The position numbers and the translations under genes are program-made. Source: Aporrectodea caliginosa (taxonomy: Eukaryota > Annelida > Clitellata > Crassiclitellata > Lumbricidae). From it: a stretch of 64,000 nucleotides of DNA. The stretch is taken from the NCBI GenBank assembly GCA_020284085.1, contig JACEVL010000147.1, forward strand, positions 1,507,501 to 1,571,500. The letters run 5' to 3'. Under the pieces are notes generated by a model, which was not told the DNA's origin, made no database searches, and saw nothing but the letters and a program-made list of their open reading frames with translations. This document shows positions 11,321 through 22,238 of the stretch, piece after piece. How positions within the stretch are numbered: the stretch's first letter is position 1; each line of letters starts with the position of its first letter.

Positions 11321-11445
11321 CTGCACCCATAGTCCTGGTAGGTCCGTCACCCGGTAACGGTTCCCAAAGACGAGTTTCCCACGTCCTTCGTAAACCTCTT
11401 CGCTCACACATCGACCTTTGGCGTCAGACAGGGACGCATCGCAAC
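11321..11445 (-). CDS. Ankyrin gene exon 5
   Basis: The exon is 125 bp, starting phase 1 after GTCTATGTTGTTAG and ending phase 0 at a strong donor (CAG then GTCAGT). It codes for GCDASLSDAKGRCVSEEVY to VTDLPGLWVQ. Joined to exon 4 it gives LIRLGCDASLSDAKGRC, matching LIRIGADPGIQNQKGCR at the exon 1/2 junction, and both lead into GLW. A longer minus ORF (11264-11548) that includes a hydrophobic stretch is only partly exon; the hydrophobic part is intronic. Confidence 0.72.
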
Positions 11446-12149
11446 CTAACAACATAGACAACGAACAACCGATTACATTGGCAGAGACAACTAAAGCCAA
11501 CTGCAATATCTGAACAGCCGTAAAATGGTTAACAGCTGAATCCATCACTATAACAGCACATGAACAATAGGCAAAGGGTTAATAGCTCAAATTGACTGCA
11601 ATATTTTCACAGTGGACAAAGGTCATACATTAGGTTAATACAACATTTCAAAGTCAACAAACACAAGATTCGCTGTCTATCCCATGCGCGCAATGCAATA
11701 TTAAGGAGAAAATGATGATAACTATACTGGCTGTGTTTGTCAGAGAAGGATTTCTTTAAAATACATACACACATACATAGGCACACATACATACATGCAA
11801 TGTCATGCATATATACATATATATATGCATACATTTGTCTACACGTATACACATATAAATGCATGCATAAATACACACAAAATACAGCCATGTATATTAT
11901 ACATGAATACACAGAACCACACATGCGTACATATGCACATACATACATCAGCATTATCATAATAGGTCCTGACGCCAGCCATTTGGCGGCAATGGGTACG
12001 AGCAAATGATATCCATTGTCCGCGGTCCTTTGTCAAGTCCTGTGCTCTTCTTAGCGTTAGCCCATTATACATACATATATACGTATTTCTGTTATATTAT
12101 CAACGTACATGCATGAAGTAGGCCTATAGCCCTATGCATGTATACATAC

Positions 12150-12509
12150 CGAGGCGGATGAGATGGTTCATGAGAGCCTGATCAGCGCTGGCGGCCGCCT
12201 TGATGAGCGCCGTTTCCGACAGAGCATCTCTTGCATTCACATCAATCCCAGCCAGGGTCAGGCGGTACATTGCTCTGATGAGCAACCTCGCTCTTTCCTC
12301 GTTGACTGGCTTCATTCTTATGTACGCGTCGACCACACAGTGGAAGTATGTCCAGCCCCTGGTCGCCTCAACGTTGCTACACAGACTGACGTCCACTTCA
12401 CCGGTCAGTATGAGGTCAAGCGCTTGAAGCAGGCTCTCGTCGCTGCCTTCCTGCGTCAACTTGAAGAATTCTGAATTCTCAAAGGCTGTCTCCTTCTCTT
12501 TAAACTCCT
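12150..12509 (-). CDS. Ankyrin gene exon 4 (start of module 2)
   Basis: The exon is 360 bp, phase 1 to phase 1: acceptor TATGATTCACAG, donor CTCGGTATGT. It begins with a charged linker (EEFKEKETAFENSEF), then LLQALDLILTGEVDVS, GWTYFHCVVDAYIRMK, and LLIRAMYRLTLAGIDVNARD followed by ALSETALIKAAA, ending LMNHLIRLG. The spacing of the AGIDVNA and LIRLG elements matches the KGVLVNA and LIRIG elements of exon 1, showing the module duplication. Confidence 0.78.
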
Positions 12510-12835
12510 CTGTGAATCATACAAGCGCATCAAGAGTGATTCAAGATACTTTTACAACGTTTACCAGTAAATTCAAATACAACAATTGCATATTACAAGT
12601 AATTATTAAGTAAATTTCAAATGAATTGTTTTTGCACTAATAATGCAAAGATATAAGCTCCAACTGAGATCAGTCTTATAACATGCGAACAGTATCAAAT
12701 ATTGCATCTTATCCATAATTTATTGCGTCTCGTAATTTACATAATATTCAGTTGGCCATAATATACAGAAAGTACCAGTCGGTACTCTAACGATAATGGT
12801 GCGTGGATATCTGCAGTAAGAAGGACGAGGTATAA

Positions 12836-12973
<138 letters not shown>

Positions 12974-12982
12974 GATGGCTAC

Positions 12983-13126
12983 CTTCGTAGTTGGAGGGCT
13001 CGACTGCTCCGAGATCACGAAGGGCTTTGATGACGGGCTGAGTCCAGTAGCCGAGTTCCTGGAGAGAGACCAGAAGGGGCTTCGGAACGTCACAGGCCTC
13101 GTCCTTCTGAGAAAGATCCAGGCGAC
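12983..13126 (-). CDS. Ankyrin gene exon 3 (end of module 1)
   Basis: The exon is 144 bp, phase 1 to phase 1, after acceptor AACCTCTGTCAAG. It codes for DEACDVPKPLLVSLQELGYW and TQPVIKALRDLGAVEPSNYE, an ankyrin-like helix pair ending in a GA turn. The correct frame differs from that of a long minus ORF here, which runs on into the adjacent (CAAT)n repeat and is an artefact. The donor GTAGCC is followed only 11 bp later by about 130 bp of (CAAT)n on the coding strand. It is homologous to exon 7. Confidence 0.72.
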
Positions 13127-14267
13127 CTTGACAGAGGTTTTAGAACAAAGGTCAATCAAGACACAAAGCCCTAGCGAAAGACTAAACCTGGAACCTATAT
13201 TCACAAAACTCTCTTGAGTGAACGAACATTCAATTTCATCAAATTCTTTGGAATGGATTTTAGTAAAATTTCAGTCAGTTAGTTGGCTTCTTTAGTTCTT
13301 ATTTCACGAGTATTTAACTTATTTCATTGATGTATATATACCATGAAGAAAAGTGTGGGCTGTAGGCTTACTCTGTGCTTGCACGGCCTTTCCTGTTTCA
13401 ACAGTGAATACTCTGTTTAAGAAATGCTTGCTATGTATGCATGCATGTATGCGTGCATTTACAATAGCGCCCTTTAAGTACCTCACAAAAGCACTGCCTG
13501 CGCCTAAATTATGTGACAGTCACTAAAAGTTAATTAATAAGATAATTAGATGAGTCACCAATGGGAAGCTCCCGCAGACACGTAGAACCCAACCGACGTA
13601 TTCCCGCCCAAAGCTCATAGCAGACACTGTGTTCGGAATTTCTGGACTACGTAGCGTCGAAGAAGAGCAGCGACAACGGGTGAAGAGGATCACATCCCAC
13701 GAATACCTAACACCTAACAATCCCTAACAGATCTTAGAAGTCGCTACGCCCGGGCATTCCTCTTCCACAGGATGTGTAGGACGACATTCTTTACTGTCAG
13801 AAACTTGTCACCAAAGTATAATGGTCAGCATCAATGCAAGGACTCTTTTTGCCTATTCAAATAGAGCATGATGTTGTCCAACTAGTAACCTGAGCATCTC
13901 GCAGCAAAAGAGTCCACTTGCGACGCACAGGACTCGGCAAAAAGCGTCCGAACACCATCCAACACATTCAGAAACAGCGGTGGAAGAGAGATAGAGATTA
14001 CTCCAAGAACGCATACTAACGAACAAATATTATCGAGAAAAATCCACAGGTGGTCGACTAATTGATTAAAATGACATGTTAGAGATGCATATGGCCATCT
14101 TGGCACGTGCGCAGAATACGTTAAAGAAATACTCATTATTTCTCAGCAATTCCCCATGTAAGAAATTTTCACTCTATTTGGAAAGTGTTGAAGGACTACT
14201 CATGCTTTTTAAGGCATGATTTTTCTGTTTAACTATAGTCCTTAGTCTGTTTTTCCGGAGTACTTAC
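13127..14267. other. Intron 2 of the ankyrin gene
   Basis: No exon recognised. A LINE/SINE-type tail (ACAATAGCGCCCTTTAAG) lies at about 13461-13478. A G/C-richer stretch at 13560-13760 contains only short ORFs without recognisable motifs. Confidence 0.5.
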
Positions 14268-14594
14268 TTTGTCTAAGGAGAGTCTTGACTCTCTCGCAGT
14301 CACAAGCAAAGGCTGCACAGACGACTTCGTTGACTGATTCGTAGTTGTCGAGGATTCTGACCAGTCGCTGGTTTGACGTCTCTTCAGCAAGTTGTCTCAA
14401 AGACTTATTCTTGCGAATGTTGACTCTGCACCAGGTCTTCATCAGTTTTTCGACCATATCGAGGTCCTCCTTCTCGACGGCGTTCCAAAGGCCAGACCTT
14501 GCACTTGTCTGACCCTTCACCAGCTGGCAACTGTGGTTCTTGTACGTGTGGATGATCCGGCAGCCCTTCTGGTTCTGAATGCCCGGATCAGCTC
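14268..14594 (-). CDS. Ankyrin gene exon 2
   Basis: Acceptor TATTCTCTTCAG, donor AAAGTAAGTA (strong), phase 1 at both ends, 109 codons. Joined to exon 1 it completes the ankyrin unit as LIRIGADPGIQNQKGCRIIH, the classic L...GADP..QN..G loop. It continues into a helical region, GLWNAVEKEDLDMVEKLMKT followed by WCRVN, and then SVNEVVCAAFACDCERVKTL. The exon corresponds to exons 5 and 6 combined, so one module has gained or lost an intron. The downstream intron is unremarkable; the upstream one carries the mariner-like element. Confidence 0.78.
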
Positions 14595-14736
14595 CTGAAG
14601 AGAATATGATAATGTAACATTGCACATCATTTATATCTTGGTATAGTATGCATTATATAGATCTTAATATATGCATCTACATATATATCTTAATTATATA
14701 TATATATATATATATAATATGTATATTATATATATA

Positions 14737-15889
14737 CCGGGTGGGCAAAAAAAAGGAACCCCTAGGCATTTTTGCTCATATTTCGGCCAAAAGTAAGTTT
14801 AATTCACGTTTTACAGGCTTAAAGGTAATTCATATCTACGTATGGTGGCCAAATTTCACCGAATATTTTCAAACAGAACAAAAGTTATATCATTTTTAGT
14901 GAGTCCACCCACTGTTTTTTGATGGTTCAAAAACGTAACGCAACAAAAAGCAACAAAAACGATGTTACTAAGTCACTTCTCAAATAATTGTTATGAAGCA
15001 AACTTCATTATTGTGTCACAACTTGAGTTCAATGTGTCCACCACCAGTAGCCTATCCATACATGTTCTGAGTCTTCTTGTAAAGTTTTGATGTCTTTGTT
15101 GATGGGTTCCAGAGGTAAATCTTTCCACATCAACTTCAGTGCGACCTTCAATTCTCTTTTCGTTTTTGGCTTTCGTCGCAGATTGTGGTGTTTCTCAAGC
15201 ATAGCTCCCCTTACGTAATTAATTATCCATTTGTTGGAGAGCGGAAGATTTCGGCCTTCCGCTGCATTTACGACGTTCCAGAGCCGATCCCCTTTCATCA
15301 ATGCGGGGGCATATTTTTAACGGTAGGCCAACTCAGCTTCCACTGTTTATGAGGGCGGGCGGCGATTAGAGCTTTAGCTCAATGACCCTGCTCATGAAGT
15401 GTCTGCATACGCATTTTGTCTGTCATTGACACCTTGCCCATCTTGATTTTATTTTAGAAATTTTAATTTCATTGTTTCAATACAAAATTATTAATCTGAA
15501 TTTTTTTTATTTACCAACTTGATCATCTTCCTGCTAAGTGACGTCACAGTGACGTGCAGCTACGCTGGTACCCTGTTTCTTTTCTAAATAATAATAATAT
15601 GTATCCGGCAATATAAAGTTTGTTTCATAACAATTATTTGAGAAGTGACTTAGCAAAATCGTTTTTTGTTACTTTTTGTTGCGTTACGTTTTTGAACCAT
15701 CAAAAAACAGTGGGTGGACTCACTAAAAGTGATATAACTTTTGTTCTGTTTGAACATTTTCGGTGAAATTTGGCCACTATACGTAGATATGAATTACCTT
15801 TAAGTCTGTAAAACGTGATTTAAAAATTCTTACTTTTGGCCAAACTATGAGCAAAATGCCTAGAGGGTTCCTTTTTTTGGCCCACCCTG
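14737..15889. mobile_element. Mariner-like (Tc1/mariner) element with long terminal inverted repeats
   Basis: The left end is CCGGGTGGGCAAAAAAAAGG and the reverse-complemented right end is CAGGGTGGGCCAAAAAAAGG. The two ends stay complementary for roughly 260 bp, with matching blocks such as TGAGTCCACCCACTG. TA dinucleotides flank both ends (14735-14736, 15890-15891), as expected for this superfamily. The interior of about 600 bp keeps only a transposase remnant. It sits in ankyrin intron 1, in (TA)n sequence. Confidence 0.92.
15029..15301 (-). pseudogene. Mariner transposase C-terminal remnant
   Basis: About 90 residues including LWNVVNAAEGRNLPLSNKW, RKPKTKRELKVALKLMWKDL and LEPINKDIKTLQ. 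The K(P/T)K...ELK.A....W..L....I pattern is that of mariner transposase C-termini. The catalytic DD(D/E) region is absent, so the copy is inactive. Confidence 0.65.
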
Positions 15890-15891
15890 TA

Positions 15892-16682
15892 TATATATAT
15901 ATGGATCATGAGTTATGTTTTGTATATATTTAGGTATGTAACTATAGTATACTATTATTCACCACAAGGGTGAAAACAAAGATATTACCGGGACAGAAAA
16001 ACAAATACAATAAGATGCAAAACTTGTAACTACATCTTAGCGTGATCACCACAGCATGCATGGCATAATCTATTCTGTGTTGCAACACGGAAACCTTAGC
16101 ATCATAATAAGACTTCTTACGAATTCAGCACTTTAACAATTTCCTTTATAGCAATCATTATAACTTTTATACGGCCATTAATGTTCAGAGGCAGATAAAT
16201 AGGACAGAAAACTATGTATAGGTAAAATAAACCAAGCTAACGCGCCTCGGCACTCTATCCTTTCGAAGTTGCATTCGCTGTTGTAAGGAGGAGGCAGAGG
16301 AACAATTAAAGCAAGCAGATGCCAACAACACTGGACACTAAGTAATCGTAATAGTAATACTGTAACTGCATTTTATCAGAACCTTACGGTTAATTTAAGG
16401 CAAAGACTCTCAGTGCCTGAATTGTAGACTTATGACAATCACAGTGTTTAAGTGGATAGAAATCGATGTAGAAGAGGGAAGAAACTGTCTACTAAAGAGC
16501 AAAATAATACTTAAACTGTTTTGGCACAAAAGAAAATCTTCAGAACAATTCTAAACAATCGCTAAATTACAAAGGGCACTCAAGTTTATTCAAGGCAAAT
16601 TGTAAGTTGGTTGCAAGAGTATACAGTCAATATAATCTTAAAGGCAATTCAATGAATATAACGTAGACGAAATGAGGCCTAC
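15892..16682. other. Rest of ankyrin intron 1
   Basis: A/T-rich sequence with no recognisable exon, RNA or element. Confidence 0.5.
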
Positions 16683-17076
16683 CTATTCGAATCAGGTGCG
16701 GACATAGTCGTTCTGCATTCGGTCGAAGACAGGCCAGGTGAAGACAGGTATTTCCATGAGCATTTTGCGCATTAACGAGCACGCCTTTAAGTGCGAGTTT
16801 GTAGATCAATGGAATCAGATGGTTGACGTCACCGTATTTCTTGAAGGCATCTGTGGCCTGGTTGACGATCTGATGCAGGTATGTGCTGTTGTCGACCTCT
16901 GACCTTCGTCTGACCTCGTCCTCGTTCATTGTCCCAATCAGTCGCCAGGCGGCCTTCATCGAGGCACGTGACCCCTTGCGCAGGAGACGCGAGAGCTGCG
17001 TCTGGTCCATCTGGGTCGGGGCAGAGGTCGCTAAAGATGACCGACCGCAGACCGTCTCAGGACAGTCTTCCATCAT
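16683..17076 (-). CDS. Ankyrin gene exon 1 (start codon, module 1 ankyrin section)
   Basis: The start is set at the tandem ATG ATG GAA, because an in-frame TAA lies only a few codons upstream. The exon codes for 131 residues: a short Ser/Thr-rich leader, a helical stretch (LSRLLRKGSRASMKAAWRLI) and an ankyrin-like unit, LALKGVLVNAQNAHGNTCLH followed by LACLRP (the N..G.T.LH.A core of the repeat). It ends CACCTGATTCGAATAG at donor GTAGGC, phase 1. A candidate acceptor (TTTCTGTAAATCGCAG) sits about 30 bp upstream of the ATG, so a 5' untranslated exon further upstream is likely. It is homologous to exon 4. Confidence 0.75.
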
Positions 17077-18801
17077 AATCACGGAATAGGACAATTACAG
17101 AGCTCTGCGATTTACAGAAATAGATCTATTAATCATCCAGTTAAACTACTCAATTAATGGACCGAAAATGAACTATAGAAATATGCAATTAGAATTACAG
17201 TTACTATGACAACAGGCCAAGATGAGCAATTCACTTAATATGCCCTGTTGAACTGAATCGAAACTCACCAAACAATTAATTGACAGCAACAGATTCATCT
17301 TTCCAGTCAGTCAATCAGTCAATTGTCTACCCTGCTTCCTATCTGTCTATGTGTCTACCTGTTGCCTATCTTACTCACTTAGTGACTATATGTCTGTCTT
17401 TCTGTACTCTATGGATGTCTCTCTATCTGTCTGTCAGCCCGCCTGTCTGTCTATCTGTCTGTCTGTCTGTTTGATCTGCTGAGTTAGTCAATCTTTCCAT
17501 GAGTATGTCGATCGCTGCCTTTAAACCCAACGCGGGATTATTGAAACAGACATTTGTGCAATTATGCACACGTCTTACGACATTCATTTGTACGCAGCAG
17601 CTACCTTTAAACGGTGATACGATCCATTTTGATACATTGTAAGCGCCAACAATTTCATTTGTATTTATTATAAACATTAGAGCAGCAAGAGATGTCTGGA
17701 GCAGGCATATAGGCCTATGTAGGAACATAAGCCTACAGATGAGTATAATATTGGCATATATAGGCCTATGTAGGCACATAGGCGTATACATAGGTATAAA
17801 TAGGCACATAGACCTATATAGGCCTAGGCCAAACGGATGAGTGGAACCGGACAAAGTCCGCGCCAATCGATCAGTCGATCTCAGGTAAAATTTGTGATGC
17901 ACAAGGAACCTATTCAGGAGCATGTTTCAGTAGAGCGCCTTGCATGAACCTGCGTTTACTTTTACTGTTTGCTAAACTTAAGGTTAGATCAAATCAAAAC
18001 TGATCAGAGTTCAGATATAGAAGAGCAGAGGAGGCCAAAGCAGAGTCGAGTCGAGTAATCGCACTTCTTCATCCTGTATAAATCCTTTAATTGGGTGATT
18101 AGGTTATCTGACTGAGTCTCATCATTGAGATACAGGTTTGAGCAATTGAGCCTTAACTGTCAGTTTAAAACCTGGTAGGCCTATTACATATAAAAATCAC
18201 AAATCATAAGTTTCTATTTGATCTGTTCATTCATTTTAGGCGAACTACATCCGTTCATAGTTAGCTATAGATGTAGAATTTACAAGCCTCTTACCTTAAC
18301 CTAATAGCTTTCCACCTGCTGTATTACCTTTTATCAATGTTTCTATTATAATAAAAACAACTAAAGTTAAACTACTGACTTAAATTCGTGTTTATGTAAT
18401 GTAATTAGTAATTTATATAGCGCCGCTGAGAGACGTGGCCATTCAGTAGCACTATGTGCGATGGTGATTGCGTGACATGGTAACTTTGCTACCGGCTGAC
18501 CCCGGGGGGGGGCAAAGGAGGGAATTGCGACCTCTGCCAGGAATGGCATTGCAAAACTGGCTCTGACGTGCATTTCTCTATTAATTCGGCAAATTAACTG
18601 AAACAATATGTCTATACCATAATATGAAGCAATATGCCTATCCTATAATATGATTGTTATTAGTGTATTCCACACTACCGTGAAATACTCGAGTATAATT
18701 ATCAGCCTACACCATATGCATGTAAATTCTACATAATAAAACAAACAGAACGGAGTGCCAATTCAGCACGGTAGCATAATAATACTTACAATGTTCAGGC
18801 T
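17077..18801. other. Upstream of the ankyrin start codon; simple repeats, no gene recognised
   Basis: Holds (TCTG)n at about 17395-17472, a cluster of TAGGCCTATATAGGC-type palindromes at 17700-17830 and a LINE-tail-like ATTTATATAGCGCCGCTGAG at about 18411-18430. ORFs at 17280-17923 and 18367-18606 have no domain support. It probably contains the 5' intron of the ankyrin gene. Confidence 0.5.
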
Positions 18802-19032
18802 TTACTTGAACTTTCCTCCTGCTATACACTGCACTACGAGGAGACTCTGAAACACAGAACACTCCCCTGTTGACTTGACTGAGCCTTTCCTTCTTTCATC
18901 CAGCTGGCTCTTCAGACTACGACGGCAATCAGAGAGAGTTGACCTGAACTGTCGGTAAATTATCCCGACCAATTCCTTTATTCGACACAAGCTCCCCCTT
19001 CCGAACGCCGGTACATTCCGTACTGTGTTCAT
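18802..19032 (-). CDS. Possible 5' exon or small ORF upstream of the ankyrin gene
   Basis: A 76-codon ORF beginning MNTVRNVPAFGRGSLCRIKE and rich in Arg, Ser and Lys. It is G/C-richer than its surroundings, and a CCAAT-like motif (GGCCAATAGG) lies about 50 bp upstream of the ATG, giving a promoter-like look. A possible donor (CAGTTCAG, then GTCAAC) falls inside. If spliced there to ankyrin exon 1 the frame would hit the TAA upstream of that exon's ATG, so at most it would be a 5' leader with an upstream ORF. No known domain. Confidence 0.25.
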   Translation of the reverse strand: MNTVRNVPAFGRGSLCRIKELVGIIYRQFRSTLSDCRRSLKSQLDERRKGSVKSTGECSVFQSLLVVQCIAGGKFK

Positions 19033-21380
19033 TTGGTAACTGAGCCTCTAAGCGTAACTAAACAGCAACCATAGCAACGGCCAATAGGCGTCGACTAGTC
19101 AACAAACTCTACCGTTCGTCGAGTGTAGTAGGTCAGTAAACGACGTCAAAGATCAGCCGCAGTTAACGACCGGCGTCGCTGAGCCTACATGTACCTACCG
19201 CGCACCATGCGTTTGACAGTGTATGCTAATAACAAGCCACTCGATGTGTATGTTAACTGTATGTATATGTGGTAAATATTTATCATAGCCTATAGGCTAT
19301 ACTCTAAGGCAGTTGATATAAATGCATATAGTAAACATATAAAAAATATATGTGTTGGTGTGTATAGGAATGGCCTTTACAGCGATTAATGTATGAGAAT
19401 GAAGATTGGAGGCAATAAATAACACTAATAAACTGCTGAACAGAATAAATGTTCTAAACTGAAGTACCAGACAGCCAGGCTACACGAAATATTTAGTAAA
19501 AAATACCTGCATAATGTGTACACATTTGTGTACAGACATATAACTTTGGCGTCTCTGTGTAGATATCTTGAAGGGGCGCTGTATAAATGTTCGTTTACAT
19601 TACATTACATTATATTACATTATCTGTCTTGCTTTGCTCCCATAGAGCTAGATCAAATTTTGAGCAGTTAGCACATCAACAAACTTGGTAATTAAGCTTA
19701 GGTCTTCGAAGGTATACAATACGATTACGTGGCAACATGCAGGAGAAGGAAATCCTTGACGTCTGTTTTAATGATCCTTGATTTTATATAGAGCCCTGCA
19801 CAGAAATACTATTGAGATGCAATAGTTGTAGCCAACTATACCACTATATACACCGTCTGTCTCTATAGCCGCATCATTATACGTAAGCCATTTACCTGTC
19901 AAATACCTGTACTATAGCATTCAGTTCAACGTTTATGTTGAATGCATTTAGCGGTCCTGATGTCAGTGCAAGGGATGCTGTGCGGGAGGTCTTTATGTAG
20001 CGCCTCAATAAGACCGATATTTAAAAAACGGAGACCAGCGCATGCGTGCAGACCAATATATCGATGGAGATCGAAATTCGTGGATGGATGCATACAGCAT
20101 CGCGTACTAATCGATTGCTCATACAGTGGATGCAATCAATGCTACGGCCTCAGAATTATAGACATTAGAAACAGTCGAACGTCTCATGATGTGATCGATC
20201 TCCTCGGTATACGATGCAAATGTCCACTGCAGGGTCGATAGAACGGCTAGCATTTTCTCTGTCTCTGTATCTGTCTCTCTGTCTGTCTGTCTGCCTGTCA
20301 CTGTCTCTGTCTCTGTCTCTGTAAATTTATATATATATATATATATAACGCATCTATTCTATACATATATATACCTCTACATATATAACGCATGTTTGCA
20401 ATGGCATGGCATTCAAGTCCTATAAAAGAATTCGCTCAGTATTCATACACACAAATTGTATCACTGGAGTTATTATGTTTATTTCGTTTAGTTTTATACT
20501 TCTTTTATTTATTACACCCTATAAGTTTTTTTATACAGTTTTCTCGAGTGGTGGATCTAGGGGAAGGATACGTTAACAATGGCCCTGCCATTTTTGAGTT
20601 TAAGGGGTAGAATCATGACCGGCTTGGTTGTCTTTGAGCCACCCTTGCACAAAAGCTTTTGTTGCACTGGGTTTAAAAATTCTTGAATTTAGTATAACAT
20701 GAAATAAACTAACTACACATTTCGTTTGTCACTACTACTACTTTGACTTCGTTTCCACAGCAAGACATCAATTATTGAGGACGCTGGTCACGAGCTTCCC
20801 AGTTGGACACCGGCACATACAAATGACTGGTCATAACTTATTTTTAAAGAATTTTTTAAATTAGGCCCTTCAAGTTGTTATTTGTCGTCATTGTGGGACC
20901 GGGAGGAAAATATGTATCATTAGGGCCAATTTGAGAAGACTCAGAATATATAGTATCAGTTTTAAACCTACACAAAGAAGACAGGCAATTTTGGGCTAGA
21001 ACCATGACCAGTGACCACTCATTAATAAGCTGGAACAATTCGTTTAGCTTTAGGTTGCGCTTTAGTGATTTCCAGATATGATTAAGATTTGCCTGGCCAT
21101 CTAATAACAGATTCTAAATTGTCCTTGGTTTCTTTAAGGTACAAATGAACGCTACTTTCTGTCCTCACAGATTTAACTGTTTGTATGGTTCGTTACTGTT
21201 CATGCACTTTGCACTGCACTGTTTAGATTCTTTGCATATGATTTGAAACGATTTTTTTTTAAATGGTCATGAAGTCAAATCTTTGATGAAATTGGATGTC
21301 ATGTTGCATCAAAACTGGCCCCTGTATGCTGCTTATGTGAGGGGATAATCAGGGCCGTAGCGGGACTTTTGACACAGCCC
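19033..21380. other. No gene recognised
   Basis: Contains a G/C-richer patch (19040-19200) upstream of the 18802-19032 ORF, a LINE-like tail GGGGCGCTGTATAAATG followed by (TTACA)n at about 19574-19622, (GTCT)n at 20256-20321 and (TA)n at 20327-20347. No ORF shows a domain. Confidence 0.5.
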
Positions 21381-21606
21381 TGTTGACGCCAACGGTTATC
21401 CCGTAGTTTAGATGGTAAATTATTTGAATATCTTCAATGCCGAACTTCACGTTGGTAAGTAAGAAATCTACCTATGTCCATGATAACTGTCATCAATCCC
21501 GCTTCCATTTCATCGAGAAGTTTTGTTTCATCAATCCAGCTTCCATTTTAATATGACGATATAAAATAATTTACCAACCTAAACTACGGGTTTACCGACG
21601 CCAACA
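21381..21606. mobile_element. Small inverted-repeat element (MITE-like)
   Basis: Imperfect terminal inverted repeats of about 42 bp. The left arm starts TGTTGACGCCAACGG and includes CCCGTAGTTTAGATGG; the right arm, reverse-complemented, starts TGTTGGCGTCGG and includes CCCGTAGTTTAGGTTGG. No clear TSD was seen and there is no coding capacity. The superfamily is unknown. Confidence 0.6.
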
Positions 21607-21941
21607 CTTGAAATGCTATAGACAGAACTGTCATGATTTTATTTGTCTGTTGTGTGGTAATACAATAAACAGTTTCAATCAATCATTCAATGAAATATAC
21701 AAATGTTTAGAAATTATATTGAAAGAGCGCTGCTATTCACCGTTAGTATGGACCTCTCCGGCTTTTGAGTCAATTCCACCGGATGGTCAGTAGAGACGGT
21801 GAGTGTAAGAATCTTTCCGCTGAGTTAACAATCCAAGTCGAGCTATCTTTCTGCCTGTGTGAAGTTTCAAGCGAGTGTAATTGCTTAAGCCATGATGGAT
21901 CCGTTGGTCTAGCGTTGAACCGATTTCGTCAAATTCCTTAG

Positions 21942-22189
21942 TTATCTAATTTCCCTATTTATATTGGCTATGAGGTAAACCGTTTCGAAATTTCCATGGA
22001 TACGTTTGTTTGCAAAATATGCGTCTAAATTATTATGAGAAGCTCGCTGCATGTTGGTCGCTCTTTTGTAAACATAACTCGGCAAACTATAAAACATTGA
22101 AATTTCCAAACTGGCTAATTCTACGAGTATACCAGTGACACGGGTTGTACGGGTTCGAGCCTCCAGACAAACAGTCACTGTATAAGAAC
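21942..22189 (-). CDS. ML-domain gene exon 4 (probable last recognised exon)
   Basis: From an acceptor GCTTGCTCAAG/CTCTTGCTCAAG context the minus strand reads GSYTVTVCLEARTRTTRVTG followed by ILVELASLEIS. This fits the final beta strands of an ML domain (G.Y.V.V.L........V...I). It is joined in frame if exon 3 uses its second donor (27531), giving LPKVGSYTV; with the stronger donor at 27535 (phase 0) the frame does not match this acceptor. The ORF runs on to a stop at 21942 with a tail (SYVYKRATNMQRASHNN) that is either a C-terminal extension or intron read-through. A piggyBac element is inserted 46 bp upstream of the acceptor. Confidence 0.5.
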
Positions 22190-22238
22190 CTTGAGCAAGA
22201 GCTTCAAGGACAGAGCTTTCAGTTGTCTTGAATCTTAT

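Noticed and set aside
11264..11548. Apparent signal-peptide ORF with the hydrophobic stretch VQILQLALVVSANVIG
   Set aside because: The hydrophobic part lies upstream of the AG acceptor at 11446-11447; frame and homology place the true exon start at 11445, so it is intron.
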